Source of the DNA: JACRBR01 sp964371355
GTDB taxonomy: Bacteria; Chloroflexota; Dehalococcoidia; DSTF01; JACRBR01
Reading direction: 5' to 3'
Assembly: GCA_964371355.1 (NCBI GenBank)
Contig: CAYJMG010000002.1
Span: 119,597 to 183,596, forward strand
DNA: 64,000 nucleotides
Every line of letters begins with the position of its first letter. The first letter of the stretch is position 1. The notes under the pieces were generated by a model. That model saw only the letters and a list, made by a program, of their open reading frames with translations. It was not told the origin of the DNA and did not search any database. Of the stretch, positions 34,708 to 43,448 are shown piece after piece. The translations under genes were made by a program, and so were the position numbers.

Positions 34708-35413
34708 GTTCCGCGCCCAGCGAGCGACAGGCCAGAGGGACGACTTGGGACTGACATCGCGCGTGGCTCCGCGTCGCGATGGGCTTTCGCACGTGTGCTG
34801 GATCGGGGGTCCCGGCGGAGCGGGCAAGAGCACGGCTACCACGCTGCTGGCGGAAAGACACCGGCTGCAGATCTACCACTTCGACGACGCCAGCTCGCGT
34901 CACGCCGCGAAGGCCACGCCGGACCGGCACCCGGCGTTCCTGGCATTCGTGGCGATGACCATGGATCAGCGTTGGCTGTTGCGCTCGCCTGAGGAGATGG
35001 CGGACAACGCGATCCGGAGCTGGGTCGAACGGTTCGACATGGTGGTCGACGACCTGATGACGATGCCTGCGCAGCCGGGGATCATCGCCGAAGGCATCGG
35101 CCTGCTGCCCGAGTGCGTGGACGAGATCGCGGACGTCGCCGCGCGGTCCGTCTGGCTCGTGCACACGCCGGCGTTCCTCCGGGAGACGGAAGGCCCCAGG
35201 ATGGGCCTCACCGCCATGACGGCGCGGACGAGCGATCCGGACCGCGCGCTGGCGAAGCTCCTGCGGCGCAACGAGCTGATCGCCCAGCACATCAGGACCG
35301 AAGCCGCCCGGCGCGGCCTGCGAGTGATCGACGTCGACGAGGGACTGGCGCCGGACCGCGCCGGCGAGCTGGTGGCGGCGCAGTTCGGGCTGGCGGGCCG
35401 AGCCGGACGGTAG
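34691..35413 (+). CDS. P-loop NTPase/kinase-like protein of unknown substrate
   Basis: ATG 34691 overlaps the GH57 end by 17 bp. The roughly 240-residue protein has a Walker A WIGGPGGAGKSTATTLLAE, a YHFDD acidic motif soon after, GIIAEGIGLLPECVDEI, and an Arg-rich lid-like region with RTSDPDRALAKLLRRN. This is the plan of small P-loop kinases (AAA_33/zeta/shikimate-kinase type). Placement between two GH57 genes suggests a sugar or sugar-derivative substrate, but this is inference. Confidence 0.65.
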   Translation: MPASDEFRAQRATGQRDDLGLTSRVAPRRDGLSHVCWIGGPGGAGKSTATTLLAERHRLQIYHFDDASSRHAAKATPDRHPAFLAFVAMTMDQRWLLRSPEEMADNAIRSWVERFDMVVDDLMTMPAQPGIIAEGIGLLPECVDEIADVAARSVWLVHTPAFLRETEGPRMGLTAMTARTSDPDRALAKLLRRNELIAQHIRTEAARRGLRVIDVDEGLAPDRAGELVAAQFGLAGRAGR

Positions 35414-35571
35414 TGCGCCACCGAAGGCCGCCACCTGCGCCTCGACGCCCGGTACCATCTCCACAGATACGGGCTCACCGATACGGGTGCCGTCGCCACG
35501 CCTGTGGACACTGGCCCGGGACGTGGCGGCGGCCGATCCTCATAGTGGAGGACGCCTGAGGCGGCGAATCG

Positions 35572-36876
35572 ATGGCGAAGATCTACTGGGCCAACCTGTT
35601 GCACTTCTACCAGCCTCCGATCCAGATCCCGGAGGTGCTGCGGAAGGTTGTCGACGAATCGTACCGGCCACTGATCGAGGTGCTCGGCCAGAACCCGCAC
35701 GCGAAGGTCACCGTGAACGTCAACGGCGTCCTGACCGAGATGCTCTTCGAGAGCGGCTATCAGGACGTGCTCGATGGCCTGCGCGACCTCGCGCTGCGCG
35801 GCCAGCTCGAATTCGTGGGCTCCGGTAAGTATCACCCGATCCTGCCGCTCATCAACCCCGACGAGCAGCGGCGCCAGATCCGCCGCAACCACCTCACGAA
35901 CAAGCACTTCTTCGGCGACGCGTACCAGCCGCGCGGCTTCTTCCCGCCGGAGATGTGCTTCGACCGCTCGTTCCTGGACGCCGTCCTGGACGTGGGGCAC
36001 GAGTGGGTGATCATGAGCGGCGTCGGGTGCCCGGCGCCCTGGCCCACGAAGACGATCTACCGCGCAAAGTCGCCCGAGGGCCACGACGTTGGCATCGTGT
36101 TTCGAGACGATGTGCTGAGCAACAAGATCTCGTTCCAGGACCTGGACGGGAAGGGATTCGTCGACCACCTGCAGTCCGCGTACGGCGACGACGGCGACAT
36201 GTACATCGTGACGGCCATGGACGCCGAGACGTTCGGCCATCACATCGAAAACTGGGATCAGCTGTTCCTGGCGGAGGCGTACGAGGCGGTGCGTCCGTAC
36301 GCGGACGTGGTGGAGGCCCGGCCGCTGGCGGCCAGCACCCGTACGCTGCTGGCCACGATGCCGCACGACGCCGCGGCGAAAGACCAGATCATCGCCACGA
36401 CGATCAGCGAGCTGTTCGACCTGTTCCCGGAGGGCGACACGATCGAGCCGCGGCCGTCGTCGTGGAGCACGACGCACGACGACCTGGACGCCGGCGTGCC
36501 GTACCCGCTGTGGAAGGCGCCGGGCAACTACATCCACAAGCTGCAGTGGGAGCATGTCGCCCTGTGCGAGGATCTGGTGACGCGCGCGCAGCGGCTGGCC
36601 GATACGGCCGTCAGCAAGCGGCACGCGGAGATCGCCCGTGGGCTGATGGACCCGTCGCTGCATTCGTGCCAGTTTTGGTGGGCCAGCCGGCGGCCCCACT
36701 GGGACGTGAACATGATCTCACGGGGGCTCTCCCAGCAGGGCGAGGTCGTGCTGAATGCGTTCCGGTCGATCAACCTGTCCCACGCCTCCGAAGAGGAGAA
36801 GCGCGAGGCCTACTACAAAGTGGTGGCCGCCCGCGACCTGCGAGCAAAGATCCACGACCAGCTCTTCTGGGATTAG
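35572..36876 (+). CDS. GH57 family glycoside hydrolase (alpha-amylase-like)
   Basis: The 434-residue protein starts MAKIYWANLLHFYQPPIQIP, a GH57 opening. The nucleophile Glu is seen in GFFPPEMCFDRSFLDAV and the acid Asp in VTAMDAETFGHHIENW. It is shorter than the branching-enzyme-like GH57 at 33031 and lacks the DUF1957 domain, so it is more likely a hydrolase or glucanotransferase on alpha-glucan. GAGGCGGCGA upstream is a weak ribosome site. Its stop overlaps the convergent otsAB gene by 4 bp. Confidence 0.88.
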   Translation: MAKIYWANLLHFYQPPIQIPEVLRKVVDESYRPLIEVLGQNPHAKVTVNVNGVLTEMLFESGYQDVLDGLRDLALRGQLEFVGSGKYHPILPLINPDEQRRQIRRNHLTNKHFFGDAYQPRGFFPPEMCFDRSFLDAVLDVGHEWVIMSGVGCPAPWPTKTIYRAKSPEGHDVGIVFRDDVLSNKISFQDLDGKGFVDHLQSAYGDDGDMYIVTAMDAETFGHHIENWDQLFLAEAYEAVRPYADVVEARPLAASTRTLLATMPHDAAAKDQIIATTISELFDLFPEGDTIEPRPSSWSTTHDDLDAGVPYPLWKAPGNYIHKLQWEHVALCEDLVTRAQRLADTAVSKRHAEIARGLMDPSLHSCQFWWASRRPHWDVNMISRGLSQQGEVVLNAFRSINLSHASEEEKREAYYKVVAARDLRAKIHDQLFWD

Positions 36877-39182
36877 CGGGCCGCTGCGCCCTGGGCGGCG
36901 GCCGCGCCGGCGGTTTCCTCGCCCGCGCCTGCGGGCGGCAGCAGCGACCGCAGCAGCTCGCGCACCTCGGCGGGGTCGGACAGGCGGTACGCCGCGACGC
37001 TGGGCCCATCGCCCACGCGTACGCAGTAGGCATTCGCCGACAGCGCGGCGAAGAGGTCCTCGTCCGTCCGGTCGTCGCCGATAGCAAGCACGCGCGCGCC
37101 GGCGCCGGCATCCGCCAGTAGCAGGGGCACGACCGTGCCCTTGTTCACGCCCATCGGCCGCACTTCCACCACCTTCGAGCCGGAGATGACCTGCATCGGC
37201 TCGTTGCTCAGCAGCTCGCCCAGCAGGAGGCGCAGCTCCTTGGCCTGTTGCTCGCCGAAGTCGTTGTCATCGGCCAGGTCCGCGTTCGCGAGCCGGTAGT
37301 GCCAGGCGATGGAGGCCGTCTTCTCCTCGATGAAGCTGCCGCGGGTGGTGGACGTGAAGTGTTCGAAGATGGGCCGCACCTTGTCCCTGAGGCGCGGCAG
37401 CACCGGGCGCAGCAGCGTCCATGGCTCGTCGGGCCGCATGCGTGACCAGAGCCCGTGCTCGGTGTGCAGGCCGACGGGGAGGTGGCCCAGCCAGCGTTCC
37501 ATCGACTGGCGCGACCGGCCGGAGACGATGTGGACGCGGGTCCCCTTGCGCCCGGCAAGGGCCGTGAGTAGGTCCAGCAGCTCTTCGTCGGGCTGCGCGG
37601 CGTCCGGCGTCTCCGCGAACGGCATCAACGTGCCGTCGTAGTCCAGGATCAGCAGCAGCTCGGGCTGGGCCCGCAGCCGCTCGGCCAGGTCGAACGCGTT
37701 CGCGGCCTGCGTGCTCTCCCGTGCGCGAGACTCGCGCGCGATGCGCTGCATGGCGTCGAGGAACGACTGCGACCAGCGGTCGGCGTCGTGGCTCATGACG
37801 CGAAGGCGGAGGGCGCGCATGCGAGAGCGGCGCTCCATCGCCGGCATGAGCAGCGCCTGCCGTATCCGCGTCGCCATATGCTCGACGTCGTACGGGTTCA
37901 CGTGCAGCGCCTCGCCCAGCTCGGAGGCGGCGCCCGCGAACTCGCTCAGCACCAGCACGCCGTCGCGGTCCGTGCGCGCCGCCACGAACTCCTTGGCGAC
38001 GAGGTTCATCCCGTCGCGCAGGGGTGTCACGAGCATCACATCGGCGGCGAGGTACAGGGCCGCGATCTCATCCTCCGAGAGCGACCGGTGGAGCGAATGG
38101 ATCGGGGCCCAGCCGGCCGTGGCGTACGTGCTGTTGATCCGGCCGACGAGTTCGTCGATCCGCTTGCGGAACTCCGCATAGGGGCTGGTCTTCTCCCGCG
38201 AGGGGACCGTCACCTGCACCACACGGACCTTTTCCCGCAGGTCGGGGTCCGTCTCGAACAGCTGCTCGATGGCCAGCAGGCGCCGCGGGATGCCTTTCGT
38301 GTAGTCCAGGCGGTCGATACCGACGAGGAGCTTCTTGCCACCGCCTTCGTCGCGGATCTCTTGCGCGCGCTGCAGCACGGCGGGGTCACGCGACCGCTTC
38401 TCCCAGGCGTCGGCGTCGATACCCATGGGGAAGACGCCCAATCGCACCTCGCGCCCCTGTCGCAGCACCCGATCCACGTCGACGTCGACGCCCAGCACGC
38501 GGCGGAGTGAGGTCGCGAAGTGGCGGAGGTAGGGCGGCGTGTGGAAACCGATCAGGTCGGCGCCCAGCAGCCCCTCCAGGATCTCCTCGCGCCAGGGGAG
38601 CACGCTGAAGACTTCGGACGAGGGGAAGGGGATGTGCAGGAAGAACCCGATCTGCGCATCGGGCAGCCGCTCGCGCAGCATCCGCGGGACGAGCATGAGT
38701 TGGTAGTCGTGGATCCAGACCACGTCGCCCGGGCGATAGCGGGAGACGATCTCGTCGGTGAACTTCTCATTCACCTGACGGTAGATCTCCCAGCCCTGCG
38801 CCTGCTGCGGAAGCTGATCCAGCAGGTAGTGGAACAACGGCCACAGCACGCCGTTCGAGATGTCGTCGTAGAAACGCCGTACCTCCGTGCGCGAGAGGTG
38901 CACGGGCACGCAGCGCAGCTCGGCGAGCTTCTCGTCCAGCTCCGCCCGCCGGCGTGATCGCAGCTTCGGCAGGTCGCCCGGCCAGCCGATCCAGAGGCTG
39001 CCGGACCGCTGGTGGGGGCCGCGGAGGCCCGTCGCCAGGCCACCGGCCGAGGGCTCCACGTGGATCCCGGAGGCGTCAACCACTGCCGTGACGGGCAGGC
39101 GGTTCGCGACGAGCAGCAGGCGGCCTCCGGTACTGTCCGGCGCTCCGCCATTGGCGCGGTTCGCGTGGTCCATGTTGCGCAC
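36873..39182 (-). CDS. otsAB: Bifunctional trehalose-6-phosphate synthase/phosphatase
   Basis: The 769-residue fusion has an N-terminal OtsA domain (about 20-490): LLLVANRLPV, DVVWIHDYQLMLVPRMLR, FFLHIPFPSSEVF, GIDRLDYTKGIP and TPLRDGMNLVAKEFVA. A C-terminal OtsB HAD phosphatase follows (about 510-750): LILDYDGTLMPF, HIVSGRSRQSMERWL, GVNKGTVVPLLL and IGDDRTDEDLF. OtsA makes trehalose-6-phosphate from NDP-glucose and Glc-6-P and OtsB dephosphorylates it. This is a second, independent trehalose route in the same locus, read convergently to the TreT operon. Confidence 0.95.
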   Translation of the reverse strand: MRNMDHANRANGGAPDSTGGRLLLVANRLPVTAVVDASGIHVEPSAGGLATGLRGPHQRSGSLWIGWPGDLPKLRSRRRAELDEKLAELRCVPVHLSRTEVRRFYDDISNGVLWPLFHYLLDQLPQQAQGWEIYRQVNEKFTDEIVSRYRPGDVVWIHDYQLMLVPRMLRERLPDAQIGFFLHIPFPSSEVFSVLPWREEILEGLLGADLIGFHTPPYLRHFATSLRRVLGVDVDVDRVLRQGREVRLGVFPMGIDADAWEKRSRDPAVLQRAQEIRDEGGGKKLLVGIDRLDYTKGIPRRLLAIEQLFETDPDLREKVRVVQVTVPSREKTSPYAEFRKRIDELVGRINSTYATAGWAPIHSLHRSLSEDEIAALYLAADVMLVTPLRDGMNLVAKEFVAARTDRDGVLVLSEFAGAASELGEALHVNPYDVEHMATRIRQALLMPAMERRSRMRALRLRVMSHDADRWSQSFLDAMQRIARESRARESTQAANAFDLAERLRAQPELLLILDYDGTLMPFAETPDAAQPDEELLDLLTALAGRKGTRVHIVSGRSRQSMERWLGHLPVGLHTEHGLWSRMRPDEPWTLLRPVLPRLRDKVRPIFEHFTSTTRGSFIEEKTASIAWHYRLANADLADDNDFGEQQAKELRLLLGELLSNEPMQVISGSKVVEVRPMGVNKGTVVPLLLADAGAGARVLAIGDDRTDEDLFAALSANAYCVRVGDGPSVAAYRLSDPAEVRELLRSLLPPAGAGEETAGAAAAQGAAAR

Positions 39183-39452
39183 GGCTCCAATAGTCCGGCC
39201 CGAACCGGCCGGCTTGACACGCCCTGAATCGTGGGCGTCACCCTCTCACGTGCCTGCGAGGTTAGCTGTCGGGTTCGGTCTGAGAAGGCTGACCTACTCG
39301 CCGTGGCGAGATTCACCCCGCGTGTGGTTCCCCCGCTCCGCAGGTGCGGATTCGGCCATGTGCCTTGTATGGTACCAAACCGCCACAGACCCCATTCCCG
39401 CTCCTTCCCGGCGGCCATAGGCCTTGCAACGCCATCGTGAGATAATCGGCAC

Positions 39453-40547
39453 GTGGCCGATGCAGCTCGGGCGATGGTTCAGCATGACGTGCGCGACGTG
39501 CGGATGGGCGAGTTCCCCTTGCCCCGCATCGGGTCCGACGACGCGCTGCTGCGTGTCGAGGCTTGCGGCATCTGCGGCAGCGACTACGAGCAGTACGACG
39601 GCGCGGTCCGCGTGCCGTACCCGCTCATCCCCGGCCACGAGCCGCTCGGCATCATCGAGGAGATCGGCGAACAGGCGGCGCGGCGGTGGAAGCTGCGCGT
39701 CGGCGACCGCGTCGCGGTAGAGGCCTTGCTGCCCTGCGGATACTGCGCCTCCTGCGCGCAGGGCGCGTACACCCGGTGCCGCGGCGATGGCGCCATGCCC
39801 GCGTACGGGTACCGGCCGGTCTCGCTGGCGCCGTCGCTGTGGGGCGGATACGCCACGCACCTGTACCTGGCGCCCCACGCGCTCCTCCACCCGGTCTCGA
39901 AGGAGGTGCCGGCCGAACTCGCGGTGCTGTTCAACCCGCTGGGCGCAGGGTTCCGCTGGACGGTCGACCTGCCCCGCCTCGCCGTGGGCGAGACGGTGGT
40001 GGTCCTGGGTCCGGGGCAGCGCGGGCTGGCCGCCGTCATCGCCGCGAAGACGGCCGGAGCGGGCTGCGTCATCGTCACCGGCCTCTCGCGCGATGAACAC
40101 AAGCTGGCGCTGGCACGCCGCTTCGGCGCGGACCACACGGTCGATGTCGAGCGAGACGACCTGGTACGCCGCGTGCGCGAGGTCACGGACGGCCGGATGG
40201 CCGATGTCGTGATCGACGTGACGGCGTACGCGGTGGATGCGGTTACGCAGGCCGTGGAGGTCGCCCGGCGCGGCGGGCGCATCGTGCTGGCCGGGATCAA
40301 GGGCCCCAAGCCGGTGCCCAACTTCCTCAGCGACCGCGTCGTGACGAAGGAGCTGACGATGATCGGCGCGTTCGGAGTCGACTGGTCGTCGTACGAACAG
40401 GGGATCCGGACAGTGGAGTCGCGCTGGCAGGAGCTGGCCGCGATGCACACGCACACGCTGCCGCTTGCCGAGGCCGAGCACGGACTGCGGCTGCTGGCCG
40501 GCCAGGTGCCGGGTGAGGATGCGGTGCACATCGCACTGATCCCGTAA
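39453..40547 (+). CDS. Zinc-dependent alcohol dehydrogenase (MDR family)
   Basis: The 364-residue protein starts at GTG 39453. Catalytic zinc ligands are in CGICGSDYEQYD and GHEPLGIIEEIG, and a partial structural-zinc loop is in CGYCASCAQGAYTRC. The Rossmann motif is VVLGPGQRGLAAV. Substrate is unknown; relatives oxidise secondary alcohols or sugar alcohols. GATAAT ends exactly 6 bp before the GTG, with no Shine-Dalgarno, so a leaderless transcript is likely. The 270 bp upstream to otsAB is a divergent regulatory region with no gene. Confidence 0.88.
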   Translation: MADAARAMVQHDVRDVRMGEFPLPRIGSDDALLRVEACGICGSDYEQYDGAVRVPYPLIPGHEPLGIIEEIGEQAARRWKLRVGDRVAVEALLPCGYCASCAQGAYTRCRGDGAMPAYGYRPVSLAPSLWGGYATHLYLAPHALLHPVSKEVPAELAVLFNPLGAGFRWTVDLPRLAVGETVVVLGPGQRGLAAVIAAKTAGAGCVIVTGLSRDEHKLALARRFGADHTVDVERDDLVRRVREVTDGRMADVVIDVTAYAVDAVTQAVEVARRGGRIVLAGIKGPKPVPNFLSDRVVTKELTMIGAFGVDWSSYEQGIRTVESRWQELAAMHTHTLPLAEAEHGLRLLAGQVPGEDAVHIALIP

Positions 40548-40569
40548 CGGACGTGGGACAGGAGTACGC

Positions 40570-41004
40570 ATGACGGCGGAGACGGAAGCGGCGAACATCA
40601 AGCGCATGGCGCGGGTCATCGAGATGATGCCGTACGCAAAGCACCTGGGAATGGTGTTCGAGGACGGAGGTGAGGGCTGGGCACGGCTCCGCATGCGCTA
40701 CCAGGACGAGAACAGCACGGCGATGAAGGCGCTGCACGGTGGCGCGATCTCGTCGCTGATCGACACCACGGGCGCGATGGCGGCATGGACGACGGCGGAG
40801 ATTGCGACGCCGAAGTACTTCGGCTCGACGGTGGGAATCAACGTGAACTACCTGTCGGGCGCCATCGGCGAGGACATCATCGCCGAGGGCCGGATCCTGA
40901 AGCGCGGCAAGGAGATCATCTATACAGACGTGCGCGTGACGAACGAAGAGGGGAAGCTGCTCGCGCAGGGCAGCGTGACCTACCGTATCGTCCAGCGATC
41001 ATGA
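40570..41004 (+). CDS. PaaI-type hotdog thioesterase
   Basis: The 144-residue protein has the hotdog signature ALHGGAISSLIDTTGAMAAW, FGSTVGINVNYLSGA and KEIIYTDVRVTNEEGKLLA. The HGG motif and the Asp in SLIDT match the PaaI active site. It hydrolyses acyl-CoA thioesters, exact chain unknown. 22 bp after the dehydrogenase with GGACAGGAG as ribosome site; likely one operon. Confidence 0.9.
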   Translation: MTAETEAANIKRMARVIEMMPYAKHLGMVFEDGGEGWARLRMRYQDENSTAMKALHGGAISSLIDTTGAMAAWTTAEIATPKYFGSTVGINVNYLSGAIGEDIIAEGRILKRGKEIIYTDVRVTNEEGKLLAQGSVTYRIVQRS

Positions 41005-41016
41005 GCCTCGTCGCCG

Positions 41017-41481
41017 TCAGGGCCGCGCCTCGAAGATGAACTCCGCCTCGACGCTGGCTCCCAGCGGAAGCTCGGCCACGCCGACGGCCGCGCGCGCCCC
41101 CAGGCCGGCGTCACCGAACACGTCGCGCAGCAGGTCAGAGGCGCCGTTGGCGACGGTGGGCTGGTCGCCGAAGCCCTCGGCTGATGCGACGAATACCGTG
41201 GACTTCACCACCCGCGCCACGAGGTCGAGCGAGCCCAGCTCGCGGCGGACGACGGCGAGGGCCTGGATGGCGCAGCCGCGTGCGGCCTCCTGCCCCCGGT
41301 CGACGTCCACGTCGCGGCCCAGCTTGCCCGGGTGCATCACCTTGCCCTCCGCAATGCCGATCTGGCCTGAGACGAAGATGAGGTTGCCGCTGCGCACGCA
41401 GGGGACGTAGGCCCAGCGCGGCGCCGGCACCTCGGGGAGCGCGATCGCCAGTTCCCGGATCCGGGTTTCAGGCGTGGTCAT
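41017..41481 (-). CDS. RidA family protein
   Basis: ATG 41481 gives a 154-residue protein of the RidA/YjgF superfamily: RSGNLIFVSGQIG, a GRDVDVDRGQEAARGCAIQALAVV helix, RVVKSTVFVASAEGFGDQP and GVAELPLGASVEAEFIFEA. The catalytic Arg of canonical RidA (before VxxAxLP) is replaced in ARAAVGVAELP, which suggests a member of another subgroup that may not deaminate enamines. It is convergent with the thioesterase gene (12-bp gap). Confidence 0.88.
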   Translation of the reverse strand: MTTPETRIRELAIALPEVPAPRWAYVPCVRSGNLIFVSGQIGIAEGKVMHPGKLGRDVDVDRGQEAARGCAIQALAVVRRELGSLDLVARVVKSTVFVASAEGFGDQPTVANGASDLLRDVFGDAGLGARAAVGVAELPLGASVEAEFIFEARP

Positions 41482-41560
41482 GGGGTGTCCTTTCGGTGCA
41501 GGATGCAGGTATCGGCGCGATACGCTCGTTCGCCGGACCGCGATGTGAATGAGCGGATCT

Positions 41561-41662
41561 TTAACAGATTGCCCGAAACGGCTTAATAGCGCCGCCGTAT
41601 CCTTGCCTCGTAGACAACAGCGCTGCGACCATGCTCCCCCGGTCGTAGCGCTGTTTTCTTTT
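41561..41662 (+). ncRNA. Candidate small RNA with strong intrinsic terminator
   Basis: A 15-bp stem AACAGCGCTGCGACC (41616-41630) / GGTCGTAGCGCTGTT (41641-41655, one G-U) is followed by TTCTTTTCTT, an excellent + strand terminator. No + strand gene ends nearby: both flanking genes are on the minus strand. A weak promoter TTAACA-16 bp-TTAATA lies at 41561-41588, which would give an RNA of about 65 nt. It could also stop antisense transcription from 41004. Expression is untested. Confidence 0.45.
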
Positions 41663-41690
41663 CTTCGCTTCCTGCTCTGCCCCCGGCCCT

Positions 41691-42134
41691 TTACTTCACG
41701 ACGATCGTCATCGAGAACACGCGCTCGAAGGTCCCCTCGAGGTTGGCGCCGATCTCGTACTCGCCCTCCCGCGTGAACCGTACCAGGATGGCCCTGGAGC
41801 GGGCCGGGGCCACATCGATGGCCGCTGAGGAGCGAATCTCGCTGATCGTGGCCTCCTCGTGGATCGTGGAAAGCTGGGGAAGCACCTCCACGCCCTCGCC
41901 CCCGATGATGATCGTCCGCAGCTCCGCCGACTGGTTGTCGAAGCGCAGGTCGATGATCTGGTCCCGCTCGACCTCGACGGTGGACGGCGCGAACTCGTCG
42001 TCGTGAATGACGGCGATGACAGGAATCGCCGGACCGGTGCCGGCGTCGCCTTCCGTCACCTGTGCGATGATCACAAACGCCGTCGCGATGACGATGGTCA
42101 GGGCGGCGAGCGCGCCGAGCGTGTATTTCAGCAC
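41691..42134 (-). CDS. Membrane-anchored cupredoxin-like protein without copper ligands
   Basis: The 147-residue protein has one N-terminal transmembrane helix or uncleaved signal (LGALAALTIVIATAFVIIAQV) and a beta-rich domain. That domain includes DDEFAPSTVEVERDQIIDLRFDN, TIIIGGEGVEV and REGEYEIGANLEGTFERVFSMTIVV, the outline of a cupredoxin fold. The Cys and the C-terminal His/Met copper ligands are missing, so it is probably structural or binds something else. The call is at fold level only. Confidence 0.7.
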   Translation of the reverse strand: MLKYTLGALAALTIVIATAFVIIAQVTEGDAGTGPAIPVIAVIHDDEFAPSTVEVERDQIIDLRFDNQSAELRTIIIGGEGVEVLPQLSTIHEEATISEIRSSAAIDVAPARSRAILVRFTREGEYEIGANLEGTFERVFSMTIVVK

Positions 42135-42321
42135 TGCTGTGTGCCTGCTCCAGTCGAGGCGTATGGGGTGACGGCGGGTATCGTAGCCCGAGCACCCCCT
42201 TCAGCACAAACGCGCGCGCCGGGGGGGCATGTCGCCCGCCGTCAAGCATGTGCCGCGTTAGAATGCTTGACGCGCGCACCTGGCTCTTGACAGCGTCCGC
42301 CAAATAGCGAGGATCCTTCGC

Positions 42322-43326
42322 ATGCAGGAAGAACAGGGCCCTGTCCACGCACCCGAGTTCCCGTCGGGCGTCACCTGGCTGCAGGGCGGCCCCCTCACCA
42401 TCGCGGGCCTTCGCGGCCGGCCCGCGCTGCTGGACTTCTGGGACTACACCTGCGTGAACTGCTTGCGCACGCTGCCGTACGTGAAGGAGTGGCACCGCCG
42501 CTATCACTCGCTGGGCCTGACGGTCGTCGGCGTCCACGCACCCGAGTTTTCGTTCGCGCGGGAGTACAACAACGTGCTGCGGGCCGTGCGTGACCACGCA
42601 ATCGAATACCCTGTGGTGCTCGACAACGACTACGCGATCTGGCAGGCGTACGCGAACCGCTACTGGCCCGCGAAGTACCTGATCGACGGAAACGGCTACC
42701 TGCGCGGTTATCACCACGGTGAGGGCGCGTATCGGGAGACGGAGGAGGCGCTGCAGGCGCTGCTCCGCGAGGCGTTCCCGCAGATCCTGCTGCCAGGCCT
42801 CATGGAGGCGGTGCGCGATGAGGACCGTGAAGGCGCAGTGTGCTACCGCGTGACGCCGGAGCTGTACCTGGGCTACCTGCGGGGCAACTACGGCACAGCG
42901 GCGATCGAGCCCGACAAGCCGGCGACCTACGCCGATCCGGGCAAGCACACCGACGGCTTCGTGTACCTGCAAGGCGATTGGCTGCTCTCGGGCGAGTACC
43001 TGGCGCGGCCAGCCGGCGCCCAGGGCGAGAGCCGGCTGGTGGTGCCGTACATGGCGAAAGACGTGAACCTGGTGATCCACCCACCCACGTTCGGCGCCAG
43101 TGCGACGATCAGCGTGCTGCAGGACGGGAAGCCACTGGCACCAGAGGACGCGGGCGCGGACGTCATTGTCGACGGTGGCACGTCGGTCGTGACCGTGGAT
43201 GCACCGCGCATGTACAGGCTCGCGAGCAACCGCGAGATCGACCGCCACGAGCTGACGCTGGTCACCACGTCCGACGGCATCGCGATGTACGCCTTCACGT
43301 TCACGTCGTGCGTGATGCCGGCGTAG
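42322..43326 (+). CDS. Thioredoxin-like (TlpA/DipZ-type) redox protein
   Basis: The 334-residue protein has an N-terminal TlpA-like thioredoxin domain with LLDFWDYTCVNCLRTLPYVKEW; CVNC is the redox pair. The cis-Pro region and YPVVLDNDYAIWQAYANRYWPAKYLID follow. The C-terminal part (about 190-334) resembles the beta-sandwich that follows the thioredoxin domain in DipZ-like proteins (FVYLQGDWLLSGEYL). It has no signal peptide at this start and so is likely cytoplasmic or exported by another route. Substrate unknown. Confidence 0.85.
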   Translation: MQEEQGPVHAPEFPSGVTWLQGGPLTIAGLRGRPALLDFWDYTCVNCLRTLPYVKEWHRRYHSLGLTVVGVHAPEFSFAREYNNVLRAVRDHAIEYPVVLDNDYAIWQAYANRYWPAKYLIDGNGYLRGYHHGEGAYRETEEALQALLREAFPQILLPGLMEAVRDEDREGAVCYRVTPELYLGYLRGNYGTAAIEPDKPATYADPGKHTDGFVYLQGDWLLSGEYLARPAGAQGESRLVVPYMAKDVNLVIHPPTFGASATISVLQDGKPLAPEDAGADVIVDGGTSVVTVDAPRMYRLASNREIDRHELTLVTTSDGIAMYAFTFTSCVMPA

Positions 43327-43412
43327 TCGTGCTAACGGGGGCGAGCGGCTTTGGGCGTCATGATGTGGAGGCGCGAAGGCCGGTGCGTGATAGTGAACGA
43401 GCTTCACGTCGT

Positions 43413-43442
43413 TTGCAATCCGCGACGGTCAATACATAGAAT
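43413..43442 (+). promoter_or_regulatory. Promoter of the antitoxin-like gene
   Basis: TTGCAA (43413-43418), 18-bp spacer, TAGAAT (43437-43442). The -10 ends 6 bp before the ATG at 43449, predicting a leaderless mRNA. Confidence 0.55.
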
Positions 43443-43448
43443 GCCCTC

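Noticed and set aside
41017..43407. 796-codon minus-strand frame containing RidA at its end
   Set aside because: Only the last 154 residues are real (RidA); the rest is antisense to the thioredoxin-like gene and runs through the terminator and cupredoxin gene.
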